Assembly (NCBI GenBank): GCA_030432175.1
Contig: JAUIHU010000116.1
Coordinates: 1-10,162 of the forward strand
Direction of reading: 5' to 3'
Length of the DNA stretch: 10,162 nucleotides
From: Verrucomicrobiia bacterium
Lineage (GTDB): Bacteria > Verrucomicrobiota > Verrucomicrobiia > Limisphaerales > JAUIHU01
Both the position numbers and the translations under genes were made by a program. Positions 1-7,229 of the stretch are shown in pieces. Numbering within the stretch: the stretch's first letter is position 1; each line of letters starts with the position of its first letter. The notes under the pieces were generated by a model. That model was not told the DNA's origin. It saw nothing but the letters and a program-made list of their open reading frames with translations, and ran no database searches.

Positions 1-1449
1 GCCTTCGCTGCGCTCACCCTCTGTGGTCTGGCGCACGGAGAAGAAAACGCAGAGGACAACTGGATCCGTTTTTGTCCAGACACACACCTGCGCGAATCAG
101 ATCCAGACAAACAAACGGCATTGGATCACTACATCGCCGAATCTGACTCTGCTTTTCAGTATCGGTTGGTAACGACGTTTGAAGGGAAAGGGTTTACAGC
201 ATACATACTGGAATTGATTTCCCAAAACTGGCGTTCAGAAGAAGAAGTTAATCGCACAACCTGGAAACATTGGATGACCATTGTTAAGCCGGAGCAAAGA
301 GTTGAAAGTGATTTAGGTCTGCTGTTTATCGGTGGCGGTTCCAATCGAAAAAATAATCCGCCTGAAAGACCAGATGAGATGCTGGCGCAAGTCGCTTTGG
401 GAACAGGGTCGATTGTTTGTGAATTAAAGATGGTTCCGAATCAGCCTTTGGTATTCAAGGATGATCCAGATAACGATCGCTATGAAGATGCGATCATTGC
501 ATATACCTGGGACAAATTTTTACGCACTGCAGAACCAACATGGTTGGCTCGTTTTCCAATGACCAAGGCAGCTGTTCGGGCCTTGGATACATTTACCCAT
601 TTCATGGCTTCGGACACTGCGGGAAATGTTTCCATTGAGCGATTTGTGGTAGCTGGTGGATCCAAGCGAGGATGGACCACCTGGACAACTGGTGCGGTGG
701 ATTCTCGAGTGGTTGGGATTTGTCCGATCGTGATTGATATGTTGAATATGACACCTTCCTTCCAGCATCATTTTCGAGTTTATGGATTTTTTGCTCCGGC
801 AGTGGATGATTATGTTGAGGCAGGCATCATGGATTGGATGGGCCGGGATGAGTTCGTGGAGTTAGAAAAATTGGTGGAACCTTTTTCATATCGAGAACGC
901 CTGACCATGCCGAAACTTCTTCTTAACGCATCTGGAGATCAGTTTTTCCTGCCGGACTCATCCAAGTTTTATTGGGATGCATTGAAAGGCGACAAGATCC
1001 TCCGCTACGTTCCTAATGCGGATCACAGCATGCGGGACACGGACGCGGTTCAAACCTTGGGAGCGTTTTTCCAGACGTTACAGCATGGAAAAGACCGACC
1101 TGAGTATTCCTGGATTCGGACTGAAGATTCCAGGATCATCGCCAATATTCAGTCAGAACATCAGCCAGCCGCGGTTAAGTTGTGGTCCGCTGTTAATCCA
1201 GATGCCCGTGATTTCCGAAAGGATGTCATTGGAGCTGTCTGGGAAAGTCAGGAATTAGAACCAAACGCGGAAGGCGATTACATTGCTGACGTTGAGCAAC
1301 CTGAAAAAGGGTATAAGGCATTTTTCATAGAATTCACTTTTCCTGGAGTGGGTAGAATTCCATTGAAAGTCAGCACAGGAATTCAGGTGGTTCCAGACAT
1401 TGAACCTTTTGAGGACTATCAACCGAAGAATATTCCAGGATTGAATTGA
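1..1449 (+). CDS. PhoPQ-activated pathogenicity-related (PqaA-type) secreted hydrolase, 5'-truncated
   Basis: The reading frame is open from the first base, so the true start lies upstream; the TTG at 121 is only an internal leucine. The first visible residues (AFAALTLCGLAHG, then EEN) look like the end of a signal peptide with an A-X-G cleavage site, so the protein is probably exported to the periplasm or beyond. About 482 residues are visible. An alpha/beta-hydrolase-like core carries the family motif GGSKRGWTTW (candidate nucleophile Ser codon at 661), ASGDQFF (candidate Asp at 937) and NADHSM (candidate His at 1024), a plausible Ser-Asp-His triad. The C-terminal part, with ARDFR near 1210 and a beta-rich end, also fits the family. 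The name comes from a PhoPQ-regulated Salmonella homologue; the substrate is not established. Nothing here points to PhoPQ control. Family call is firm, biochemical role unknown. Confidence 0.9.
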   Translation, partial: AFAALTLCGLAHGEENAEDNWIRFCPDTHLRESDPDKQTALDHYIAESDSAFQYRLVTTFEGKGFTAYILELISQNWRSEEEVNRTTWKHWMTIVKPEQRVESDLGLLFIGGGSNRKNNPPERPDEMLAQVALGTGSIVCELKMVPNQPLVFKDDPDNDRYEDAIIAYTWDKFLRTAEPTWLARFPMTKAAVRALDTFTHFMASDTAGNVSIERFVVAGGSKRGWTTWTTGAVDSRVVGICPIVIDMLNMTPSFQHHFRVYGFFAPAVDDYVEAGIMDWMGRDEFVELEKLVEPFSYRERLTMPKLLLNASGDQFFLPDSSKFYWDALKGDKILRYVPNADHSMRDTDAVQTLGAFFQTLQHGKDRPEYSWIRTEDSRIIANIQSEHQPAAVKLWSAVNPDARDFRKDVIGAVWESQELEPNAEGDYIADVEQPEKGYKAFFIEFTFPGVGRIPLKVSTGIQVVPDIEPFEDYQPKNIPGLN

Positions 1450-1506
1450 TATCAGATCCGGAAAAGGTTTGTGCGAGCCAGCGCCAGGTTTTAGGTTGTC
1501 GCGAAC

Positions 1507-2787
1507 ATGGCGACTTACCGACTTTCCAATCAACCTAATGGCTCGCGCATCGTGACCGTCCGAGCGCCTCATCTGCGAAGTGTCTGCGTTGGAATCTGGG
1601 TTTCTGTTGGAAGTCGCTACGAATCTTCGGAAGAATCTGGAGCTTCACACTTTATTGAACACCTGGTCTTTAAAGGAACCAGGAAACGCAGCGCCAAGCA
1701 GATTACGCAGACAATTGAGGGCCTGGGCGGTTATTTAAATGCTTACACCAGCGAGGAACACACCTGTTATTACGCCAAAACTGCTGCTCGACATTGCACA
1801 ACAGCAATGGATGTGCTGGGCGACATGATCCTCAACTCAACATTTGATCCGGCTGAAATTCAGAAAGAACGGCAAGTCATAGAGGAGGAGATTGCGATGT
1901 ATGAAGATCAGCCCAATCAGCAGGTTTTGGAAGATCTCAATGCTGTCATTTGGCCACGACATCCTCTCGGACAATCGATTGCGGGAACTCGCAAATCTTT
2001 GCGTGCAATGAACCGGGATTCCATACTTGCTTTTCGGGATCGACACTATCACGCCGCAAATTTTGTGGTAGCGATTGCCGGACCAATGCCTCATGCAGAA
2101 GCCAAACAAATAGCCATTCCTTTTTGTGAGCGATTACCAGTTGGAGTCTTGGAAAAATTTGATCCAGCGCCTGAACGTAAAGCCACTTCAGTCGGTATTG
2201 GAATCAGGAGGAAACGCACTGAGCAAAGCTCCATGGCATTAGGCTTTCTAACCCCCTCAAGGCATGATTCCAGTCGGAACACTTTAAGGGTACTGAATAC
2301 GATTCTGGGAGAAAACATGAGTTCACGGCTGTTTCAATCTGTGCGTGAAGAACATGGGATGGCTTATAGTATTGGGAGTTCGATTGGGTTTTTCGATGAC
2401 TTGGGTTTGCTTTCCATATCAGCAGGGCTGGATCCGTCGAATCTGGTCCGAACCCTTGAAATTATTCGGGATGAGATTCAGAAGTTAAAATCGCTGGCTC
2501 CAGGGATTGCAGAAACACGTCGAGCACGAGACTATTTGATTGGTCAAATTGATCTGACTTTGGAAAGTTCCACTCAACTGATGCTTTTTGCCGGAGAACA
2601 GACGCTGACAAAAGGGAAAGCCACGCCACCTGAAAAATTGCAGGATGAAATAGCCAGAGTCCGTCCCAGAGAGGTGCGAGATTTGGCGCGACAGGTTTTT
2701 TGCTCTGAAAAAGCGGCGCTGGCTATCATTGGCCCCGTGAAAAAAAGTCCTGAATTGATTGATACGGTTGCAAAACTGGTGGATTAA
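1507..2787 (+). CDS. M16 family zinc metallopeptidase (processing peptidase-like)
   Basis: A 426-residue protein of the pitrilysin/mitochondrial-processing-peptidase family. The inverted zinc motif HFIEH is at residues 48-52. The third zinc ligand is Glu128 in ERQVIEEEI, 76 residues after the second His, the spacing seen in beta-MPP. The later SSRLFQSVREEHGMAYSIG segment (about 271-290) is the conserved substrate-binding patch of the C-terminal M16 domain. The length fits a two-domain enzyme that would dimerise to form the chamber. No signal peptide is obvious, suggesting cytoplasmic action on peptides or protein tails. An in-frame TAG at 1492 limits the start, and ATG 1507 is the first ATG after it; no good Shine-Dalgarno precedes it. 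It follows the hydrolase gene by 57 bases on the same strand, so co-transcription is possible. The physiological substrate cannot be read from sequence. Confidence 0.93.
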   Translation: MATYRLSNQPNGSRIVTVRAPHLRSVCVGIWVSVGSRYESSEESGASHFIEHLVFKGTRKRSAKQITQTIEGLGGYLNAYTSEEHTCYYAKTAARHCTTAMDVLGDMILNSTFDPAEIQKERQVIEEEIAMYEDQPNQQVLEDLNAVIWPRHPLGQSIAGTRKSLRAMNRDSILAFRDRHYHAANFVVAIAGPMPHAEAKQIAIPFCERLPVGVLEKFDPAPERKATSVGIGIRRKRTEQSSMALGFLTPSRHDSSRNTLRVLNTILGENMSSRLFQSVREEHGMAYSIGSSIGFFDDLGLLSISAGLDPSNLVRTLEIIRDEIQKLKSLAPGIAETRRARDYLIGQIDLTLESSTQLMLFAGEQTLTKGKATPPEKLQDEIARVRPREVRDLARQVFCSEKAALAIIGPVKKSPELIDTVAKLVD

Positions 2788-2846
2788 CGCCTGTTTGAGT
2801 AACTTAATAGATAATCAACCTGATTTCATTAAGCGCATACACAACA

Positions 2847-3884
2847 ATGTTCTCAGCAACCGAAAAGCCTTCTGAGGCCAGAGACAACTCTACTGATCCC
2901 CCGCTTTTGGAAGTCAAGGATTTGAAAGTCCAGTTTCCTGCACGTAATTCACGAGGAGAAGCTGCTCTGGTGAAGGCTGTGGATGACGTGAGTTTTGAGA
3001 TCAGAAAAGGTGAGACTCTGGGACTTGTCGGAGAAAGTGGCAGTGGAAAATCCACGATCGGACGTGCGATTTTGGGATTGGCGCAGATGTCTGCAGGGGA
3101 ACTCCTTCTGCGCGGTCAAAAACTGAATCTGAAAAAACGTTCAGATTCACGCAAGCTCAGGGCGGCAGTCCAGGTCGTGTTTCAGGATCCATTTCAGTCT
3201 TTGAACCCAAGAATGACTATCCGCCAGATCCTACAGGAACCGCTTCAAGTCCAAAGAAAACCTCAAGCCACCCACGCAGAACTGGAAGCGGTGTTGGATC
3301 AGGTCAAATTACCTCACGCCGCTTTGGATCGATATCCACGAGAATTCAGTGGTGGTCAGCGACAACGGATCGGAATCGCCCGTGCGCTGATGTTGAAACC
3401 AGAACTGCTCATCTGCGATGAAGCTGTCAGCGCGCTGGATGTATCCATTCAGGCGCAGATTGTTAATTTGTTGATGGATCTGCAAGCTGATTTGGGATTG
3501 TCATTACTATTTATTACGCATGAACTCAGTGTAGTTCAGCGCATCAGTCAGCGGGTGATTGCATTGTACTGTGGGAAAATTGTCGAAGCAGGCGACTCAA
3601 GATCCATTTGTCAGGATCCCCAACATCCATACACGAAAGGGTTGATTGCGGCAGCTCCTGAAGTGGGGCTGACGAGTGAGGAACGAGAATTCCGAAAGGG
3701 CCTTCGTGTGTTTGGTGAAAGCCCATCACCAATCAATCCTCCATCTGGATGTGCCTTTCACCCTAGGTGTCCACTGATGGAAAGCAAATGCAAGAATCAG
3801 ACACCTCAACTTCGACCACTCGACAAATCCATTCCTGCCCAGGCTGAACGTAAGGTTGCGTGTCTGATGGTAAAATCGAAATGA
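2847..3884 (+). CDS. Oligopeptide/dipeptide ABC transporter ATP-binding protein (OppF/DppF type)
   Basis: A 345-residue cytoplasmic ATPase subunit that would power peptide import through OppBC/DppBC-like permeases. Visible motifs in order: Walker A GESGSGKST (62-70), Q-loop at Gln113 in VFQDPF, signature FSGGQRQR (167-174), Walker B LLICDE with Glu192, and H-loop His225 in FITHE. The C-terminal oligopeptide-transporter extension (about 290-345) carries Cys302, Cys308, Cys315 and Cys339, the four-cysteine pattern typical of this subfamily; some relatives bind an iron-sulphur cluster there. About 18 residues precede the ABC domain, so a later start is possible, but ATG 2847 is the best ATG. No permease, binding protein or OppD partner is visible, so the subunit is an orphan in this window. 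It ends 9 bases before the convergent fur gene. OppF versus DppF cannot be decided. Confidence 0.93.
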   Translation: MFSATEKPSEARDNSTDPPLLEVKDLKVQFPARNSRGEAALVKAVDDVSFEIRKGETLGLVGESGSGKSTIGRAILGLAQMSAGELLLRGQKLNLKKRSDSRKLRAAVQVVFQDPFQSLNPRMTIRQILQEPLQVQRKPQATHAELEAVLDQVKLPHAALDRYPREFSGGQRQRIGIARALMLKPELLICDEAVSALDVSIQAQIVNLLMDLQADLGLSLLFITHELSVVQRISQRVIALYCGKIVEAGDSRSICQDPQHPYTKGLIAAAPEVGLTSEEREFRKGLRVFGESPSPINPPSGCAFHPRCPLMESKCKNQTPQLRPLDKSIPAQAERKVACLMVKSK

Positions 3885-3893
3885 TGTCGAAAC

Positions 3894-4382
3894 TCAACGG
3901 GCTGACGAGCAGTCAGATTTGTTCTTGCACTCCCCCTTATTTTTCAAAGAGGTGCACTGACCGGTGATCTGAAGTTTTTGTGATGCGACGGAAAAACCAA
4001 GTTTACGAGTGATTTCAGACTCGATTTCCTCAATTTGTTTGCTTTCGAACTCAACGATCCGATCACAATCCTGGCAAATAATGTGGTTGTGATTTGGGTG
4101 ATCCGCGTAATTAGGATCGTAATACTTGCTGTCTTTCCCGAAATCCAGCACTTTCACCAAGCCGCTTTCGGTAAATAAGGGCAAAGTGCGGTAGACTGTA
4201 GCTCTGGAGACGGAAGGATCTTTTTTTCTGGCCCATTCCAGTAATTGTTCAGCAGTGAAATGCTCCTCGGTATCGAAGACTGTATCTACAATTGCCTGCC
4301 GTTGGGAGGTGATTCGCAGATTTTTTTCAGCAAGAAATTCCATGAATCTCTTCTTTGCTTCTTCTTTACCGGTCAGGGACAT
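3894..4382 (-). CDS. Fur-family metal-responsive transcriptional regulator
   Basis: A 162-residue DNA-binding regulator of the Fur/PerR/Zur family. The N-terminal winged helix contains LRITSQRQAIVDTVF (22-36) and the recognition helix SRATVYRTLPLF (59-70). The dimerisation and metal half has DHPNHNHIICQDC (His95, His98, His100, Cys103, Cys106) and the following VEFES. Cys103-X2-Cys106 is the first half of the usual structural zinc site. The second half is unusual: the common C-X2-C near the C-terminus is replaced by Cys143, Cys152 and Cys158 (X8 then X5). The sensed ligand (iron, zinc, manganese or peroxide) cannot be assigned. The start at 4382 lacks a Shine-Dalgarno; ATG at 4343 (Met14) has a purine-rich stretch before it but would cut a helix usually kept in the family, so the longer form is preferred. 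Confidence 0.92.
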   Translation of the reverse strand: MSLTGKEEAKKRFMEFLAEKNLRITSQRQAIVDTVFDTEEHFTAEQLLEWARKKDPSVSRATVYRTLPLFTESGLVKVLDFGKDSKYYDPNYADHPNHNHIICQDCDRIVEFESKQIEEIESEITRKLGFSVASQKLQITGQCTSLKNKGECKNKSDCSSAR

Positions 4383-4386
4383 GTTT

Positions 4387-4401
4387 ATAATAAATTCTTA
4401 T
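4387..4401. promoter_or_regulatory. Candidate Fur-type operator overlapping the fur promoter
   Basis: The 15-mer ATAATAAATTCTTAT is a 7-1-7 imperfect palindrome with six of seven pairs matching, the geometry of Fur/PerR-family boxes. It starts five bases upstream of the fur start codon and overlaps a -10-like hexamer TATAAG read on the - strand (4402-4397). Autoregulation is common in this family. The region is very AT-rich, so a chance palindrome is a real possibility, and no convincing -35 box is visible. Confidence 0.3.
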
Positions 4402-4517
4402 ATTGATATTCAGCTAACTATTTCGAATGAAATTAAAGTAAAATCCAAATCCTCGCAACGCCAGAACCAATTTTAAATTTTGCAGTTATTCTGAAGTATT
4501 GAGGTGTGAAAAAATGA

Positions 4518-5630
4518 TTATTCTCTGATTTTAGGGAGTTTAAATTGAAAAACCGCGCCACCCCCAGGACGGTTGAAAGCCTCGATTCTTCCGTCATGAT
4601 CTTCAATAATTCGACGGCAAATGGAAAGACCCAGCCCGGTTCCTTTAGACTTGCCGTGAGTAGCGAAAGCCTCAAAAAGGGTGGATGCGATTTCCTCCGG
4701 GATTCCTGGGCCGTTGTCCTCTACTTCTGTGTAAATCCAATGATCATCCTGTTTAAAATTCAGCTGAATAACTCCTTCGCTACCCAGTTCATCTGTTGCG
4801 TTATGAATCAGATTGAAGAAGACATGAGTCAGGCGCTTTGGATCCAGCAAAAGGTTCAATGAAGGAGGAGGACAGCTCATTTTTAATTCAATGGACTTGA
4901 TTTCAACCTCCGGTTTCATGTCCTGAAATACAGATTCTACGAAATCTGCATAATTGGCGGAATGCAAAACGCGCTCTGTATGGGTAGTGCGAGTAAACTC
5001 CAACAATTCATTGATCATGTTGGTGAGCCGGTCCACCTGCTTGTGAATCCGATCTCTAGCCAAACGACGAGCGTCGATATTGGCTCCATCCATCGCTGCC
5101 AGATCCGAAGCGATCCCGATCACATTCAGTGGATTTTTAAAATCATGCACGATAGTTCGAGCAAACTTTCCGACCATGGTCAAGCGCTCAGCCTGCAGTA
5201 CTTCCTGAATAAAAGAGCGATTGAAGTCCCTCATCCGGATACTGAATTCTCGCATCAGTCCTGTAGCTAAAGGGGCCGAAACCTTTAGAATCTCGTCCAA
5301 ACCTTCCCTGGGAATGAAAAATACTGTGGAGGCTTCTTTAGAAATAGCGGCTGCGGATCTGGGACCGTTATCAATCACCGCCATTTCACCAAAAAAATCC
5401 CCAGGACCAATCTGGCTCAGCGCGCGTTGCTCGTTGTCTTTAAGCCGAACACTGATTTCTACCAAACCACAGGATACCAAATACAAACCGTCTCCCTGAT
5501 CCCCAGCCTGGAAAATAGTTTCCATGGGCTGAAAATTGCGGGTTTGGGTTATGGATTCCAGAGATTCCAGATCTTTTGGAGGGAGTCCCTGAAAAACCTT
5601 GAAAGACGGCAGCGCCACCATGCGGATCAT
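4518..5630 (-). CDS. Cyclic-nucleotide-binding-domain sensor histidine kinase, soluble
   Basis: A 370-residue protein. Residues about 9-125 form a cNMP-binding-like domain with the GDFFGEMAVIDNGPRSA cassette (77-93) that in CAP-type domains contacts the cyclic nucleotide phosphate, including the conserved Glu and Arg. A helical linker leads to the dimerisation/phosphoacceptor domain with H-box IVHDFKNPLNV, candidate phospho-His162. The ATPase domain follows: N-box NLIHNATDEL (Asn277), G1 VEDNGPGIPEE (301-312), and G2 GTGLGLSICRR (330-340). There is no transmembrane segment or signal peptide, so it should sense a cytoplasmic signal. No response regulator is present in the window, so it is an orphan kinase whose partner lies elsewhere. 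Start choice between Met1 (5630) and Met4 (5621) is open; neither has a strong Shine-Dalgarno. It lies upstream of fur on the same strand with a 135-base gap, and diverges from lysine aminomutase. Confidence 0.9.
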   Translation of the reverse strand: MIRMVALPSFKVFQGLPPKDLESLESITQTRNFQPMETIFQAGDQGDGLYLVSCGLVEISVRLKDNEQRALSQIGPGDFFGEMAVIDNGPRSAAAISKEASTVFFIPREGLDEILKVSAPLATGLMREFSIRMRDFNRSFIQEVLQAERLTMVGKFARTIVHDFKNPLNVIGIASDLAAMDGANIDARRLARDRIHKQVDRLTNMINELLEFTRTTHTERVLHSANYADFVESVFQDMKPEVEIKSIELKMSCPPPSLNLLLDPKRLTHVFFNLIHNATDELGSEGVIQLNFKQDDHWIYTEVEDNGPGIPEEIASTLFEAFATHGKSKGTGLGLSICRRIIEDHDGRIEAFNRPGGGAVFQFKLPKIRE

Positions 5631-5928
5631 CTTAAATCAATCCCATTGTTCGTAAAGCTTTTACGTGTACGTACGAGGCAGAAATGATTGCTTTAAAATT
5701 TCCTTGTCTCCGAAATAACGCCCCACGATGAGATTGTCATGAGGTTAGCTTTTGTCATTTCAGTTAAAAAACGGATTATTTCCCGTCAGATTAGACAAAG
5801 TTGTAAGATTCCATTCTGGCGCCTTGTGAATCTGAATTGTAAAAAGAATGAGCGCTAGATGTTGACGATTCGCATTGTTTCGATTTCCTTATGAGTCCAA
5901 ACACCGAGTGTTATGACCTGGTAATTTC
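5631..5928. other. Divergent intergenic region between kinase and lysine 2,3-aminomutase genes
   Basis: This 298-base stretch must hold the promoters of both divergent genes, but no strong sigma-70 pair is evident. On the + strand a good -35-like TTGACG at 5862-5867 has no convincing -10 at 17 bases. Small repeats seen: the palindrome GTACGTAC at 5667-5674, and two copies of TTGTCAT at 5734-5740 and 5752-5758, 18 bases apart. I see no open reading frame, tRNA-like fold or terminator in it. Confidence 0.5.
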
Positions 5929-7206
5929 ATGATGAAGCTTACTGCGCAAAAAGAACGCGCCCATTTTGCAAAGGCCGGAGCAGAAGAGGATGCTCAGGAG
6001 CCTTCCACGTCATCGATACGATTTGAGCCGATTTCGGAAGAAAGCATCCATCAGCTCAAAAGATTTTTACCGACTCCTAAAGGATATTGGAGCGACGTTG
6101 ATGATAAAAACTGGAACGATTGGCGCTGGCAGCTGAAGAGTCGTGTGGCGTCACTCAAGGATCTGGAAGGAAAATGGAACCTGACACCGGACGAAACACA
6201 TGGGGCGGAGCTGGCCAACTCCAAACTTGCCATGGCGGTTACCCCATACTTCTTCAACCTGATTGATCCGAATGATCCCGGATGCCCAATTCGTCGTCAG
6301 ATGGCTCCTAATGTTCAGGAGATGAACACAGCGCCCTGGGAATTGTCAGATCCTTGTGGCGAAGATTCCTACTCTCCCACACCTGGTCTAGTTCACCGAT
6401 ACCCGGACCGGGTTTTATTCCTGGTGACTGACCGATGCGCCGCTTATTGCCGTTATTGCACACGTAGCCGGTTGGTCAGCAATGCAACCGGATACGACTT
6501 TAAGCCGGATTTTGAACGCCAGCTAGATTACATACGCAAAACGCCTTCGGTTCGTGATGTGTTGCTAAGCGGGGGAGATCCGTTGTTGTTGAGTAACGGC
6601 AAACTGGAAGAACTGTTACGGGCTTTGAGGGATATTCCGCATGTGGAATTTATCCGGATCGGATCCCGCATTCCGATATTCCTTCCACAGCGAATCACGG
6701 ATGATTTATGCGCTATGCTCAGCCAGTTTCATCCGTTGTTTATCAGTGTGCACTGTAACCATCCTTCCGAGTTAACTCAGGAATCCCGGGCTGGATTAGA
6801 GCGATTGGCCAATGCTGGGATTCCTTTGGGAAACCAATCTGTTCTTTTGCGAGGAGTGAATGATCATCCGGATGTCATGAAAGCTTTGCTCCACAAATTG
6901 CTGATGTGTCGGGTGAAACCTTATTACATTTACCAGTGTGACCTGATTGCCGGGTCAGCCCATCTGCGAACTTCAGTTCGGCGTGGAATTGAAATCATGC
7001 GTCAGCTAAGGGGGTACACCACCGGTTATGCATTGCCACAATATGTGATTGACGCTCCAGGCGGAGGCGGGAAGATTCCAGTTAATCCTGATTACGTCCT
7101 GGAACATAATTCTGAGCGTGTGGTGTTGCGCAATTACGAAGGGCGAATCTTTGAATATCCCGAAGCTCCCTGGGATCAGGATACGGACACACCTGTTTGG
7201 GATTAA
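5929..7206 (+). CDS. kamA: L-lysine 2,3-aminomutase (radical SAM, PLP)
   Basis: A 425-residue enzyme expected to convert L-lysine to L-beta-lysine using S-adenosylmethionine, a [4Fe-4S] cluster and PLP. The N-terminal NWNDWRWQLKSRV segment (61-73) marks KamA rather than the shorter EF-P-modifying EpmB. The radical SAM motif is CAAYCRYC (Cys170, Cys174, Cys177), followed by SGGDPLL (214-220). Lys382 in DAPGGGGKIPVNP is the expected PLP lysine. Asp312 (RGVND) and Asp338 (CDLIAG) match the acidic residues that bind the lysine substrate amino group. The C-terminus stops at PVWD and lacks the Cys-rich zinc motif remembered from the clostridial enzyme. An in-frame TGA at 5914 fixes the start to ATG 5929 or 5932. 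No beta-lysine acetyltransferase (ablB) is adjacent; the next gene, 23 bases on, is endonuclease III. The product could serve as an osmolyte precursor or EF-P modification substrate, or in lysine breakdown. Confidence 0.92.
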   Translation: MMKLTAQKERAHFAKAGAEEDAQEPSTSSIRFEPISEESIHQLKRFLPTPKGYWSDVDDKNWNDWRWQLKSRVASLKDLEGKWNLTPDETHGAELANSKLAMAVTPYFFNLIDPNDPGCPIRRQMAPNVQEMNTAPWELSDPCGEDSYSPTPGLVHRYPDRVLFLVTDRCAAYCRYCTRSRLVSNATGYDFKPDFERQLDYIRKTPSVRDVLLSGGDPLLLSNGKLEELLRALRDIPHVEFIRIGSRIPIFLPQRITDDLCAMLSQFHPLFISVHCNHPSELTQESRAGLERLANAGIPLGNQSVLLRGVNDHPDVMKALLHKLLMCRVKPYYIYQCDLIAGSAHLRTSVRRGIEIMRQLRGYTTGYALPQYVIDAPGGGGKIPVNPDYVLEHNSERVVLRNYEGRIFEYPEAPWDQDTDTPVWD

Positions 7207-7229
7207 CCGGGCTGCCGATTTGATTACTC

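Noticed and set aside
121..123. TTG as start of the PhoPQ-activated-type hydrolase
   Set aside because: Family-like sequence and a signal-peptide end are readable upstream in the same frame back to base 1.
1255..1572. 105-residue - strand frame over the hydrolase/M16 junction
   Set aside because: It lies antisense to two well-supported genes and has no recognisable motifs.
4420..4433. Inverted repeat ATTTC-GAAT-GAAAT upstream of fur
   Set aside because: Only five pairs in a very AT-rich stretch and no Fur-box geometry; it is expected by chance.
4545..4862. 105-residue + strand frame inside the histidine kinase gene
   Set aside because: It is the antisense of conserved kinase motifs and shows no recognisable domain.
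5667..5674. GTACGTAC palindrome
   Set aside because: Eight bases with no extension or second copy; too short to call an operator.
5929..7206. EpmB (EF-P lysine aminomutase) as alternative identity
   Set aside because: The long N-terminal WNDWRWQL region and the substrate-binding Asp residues favour KamA.
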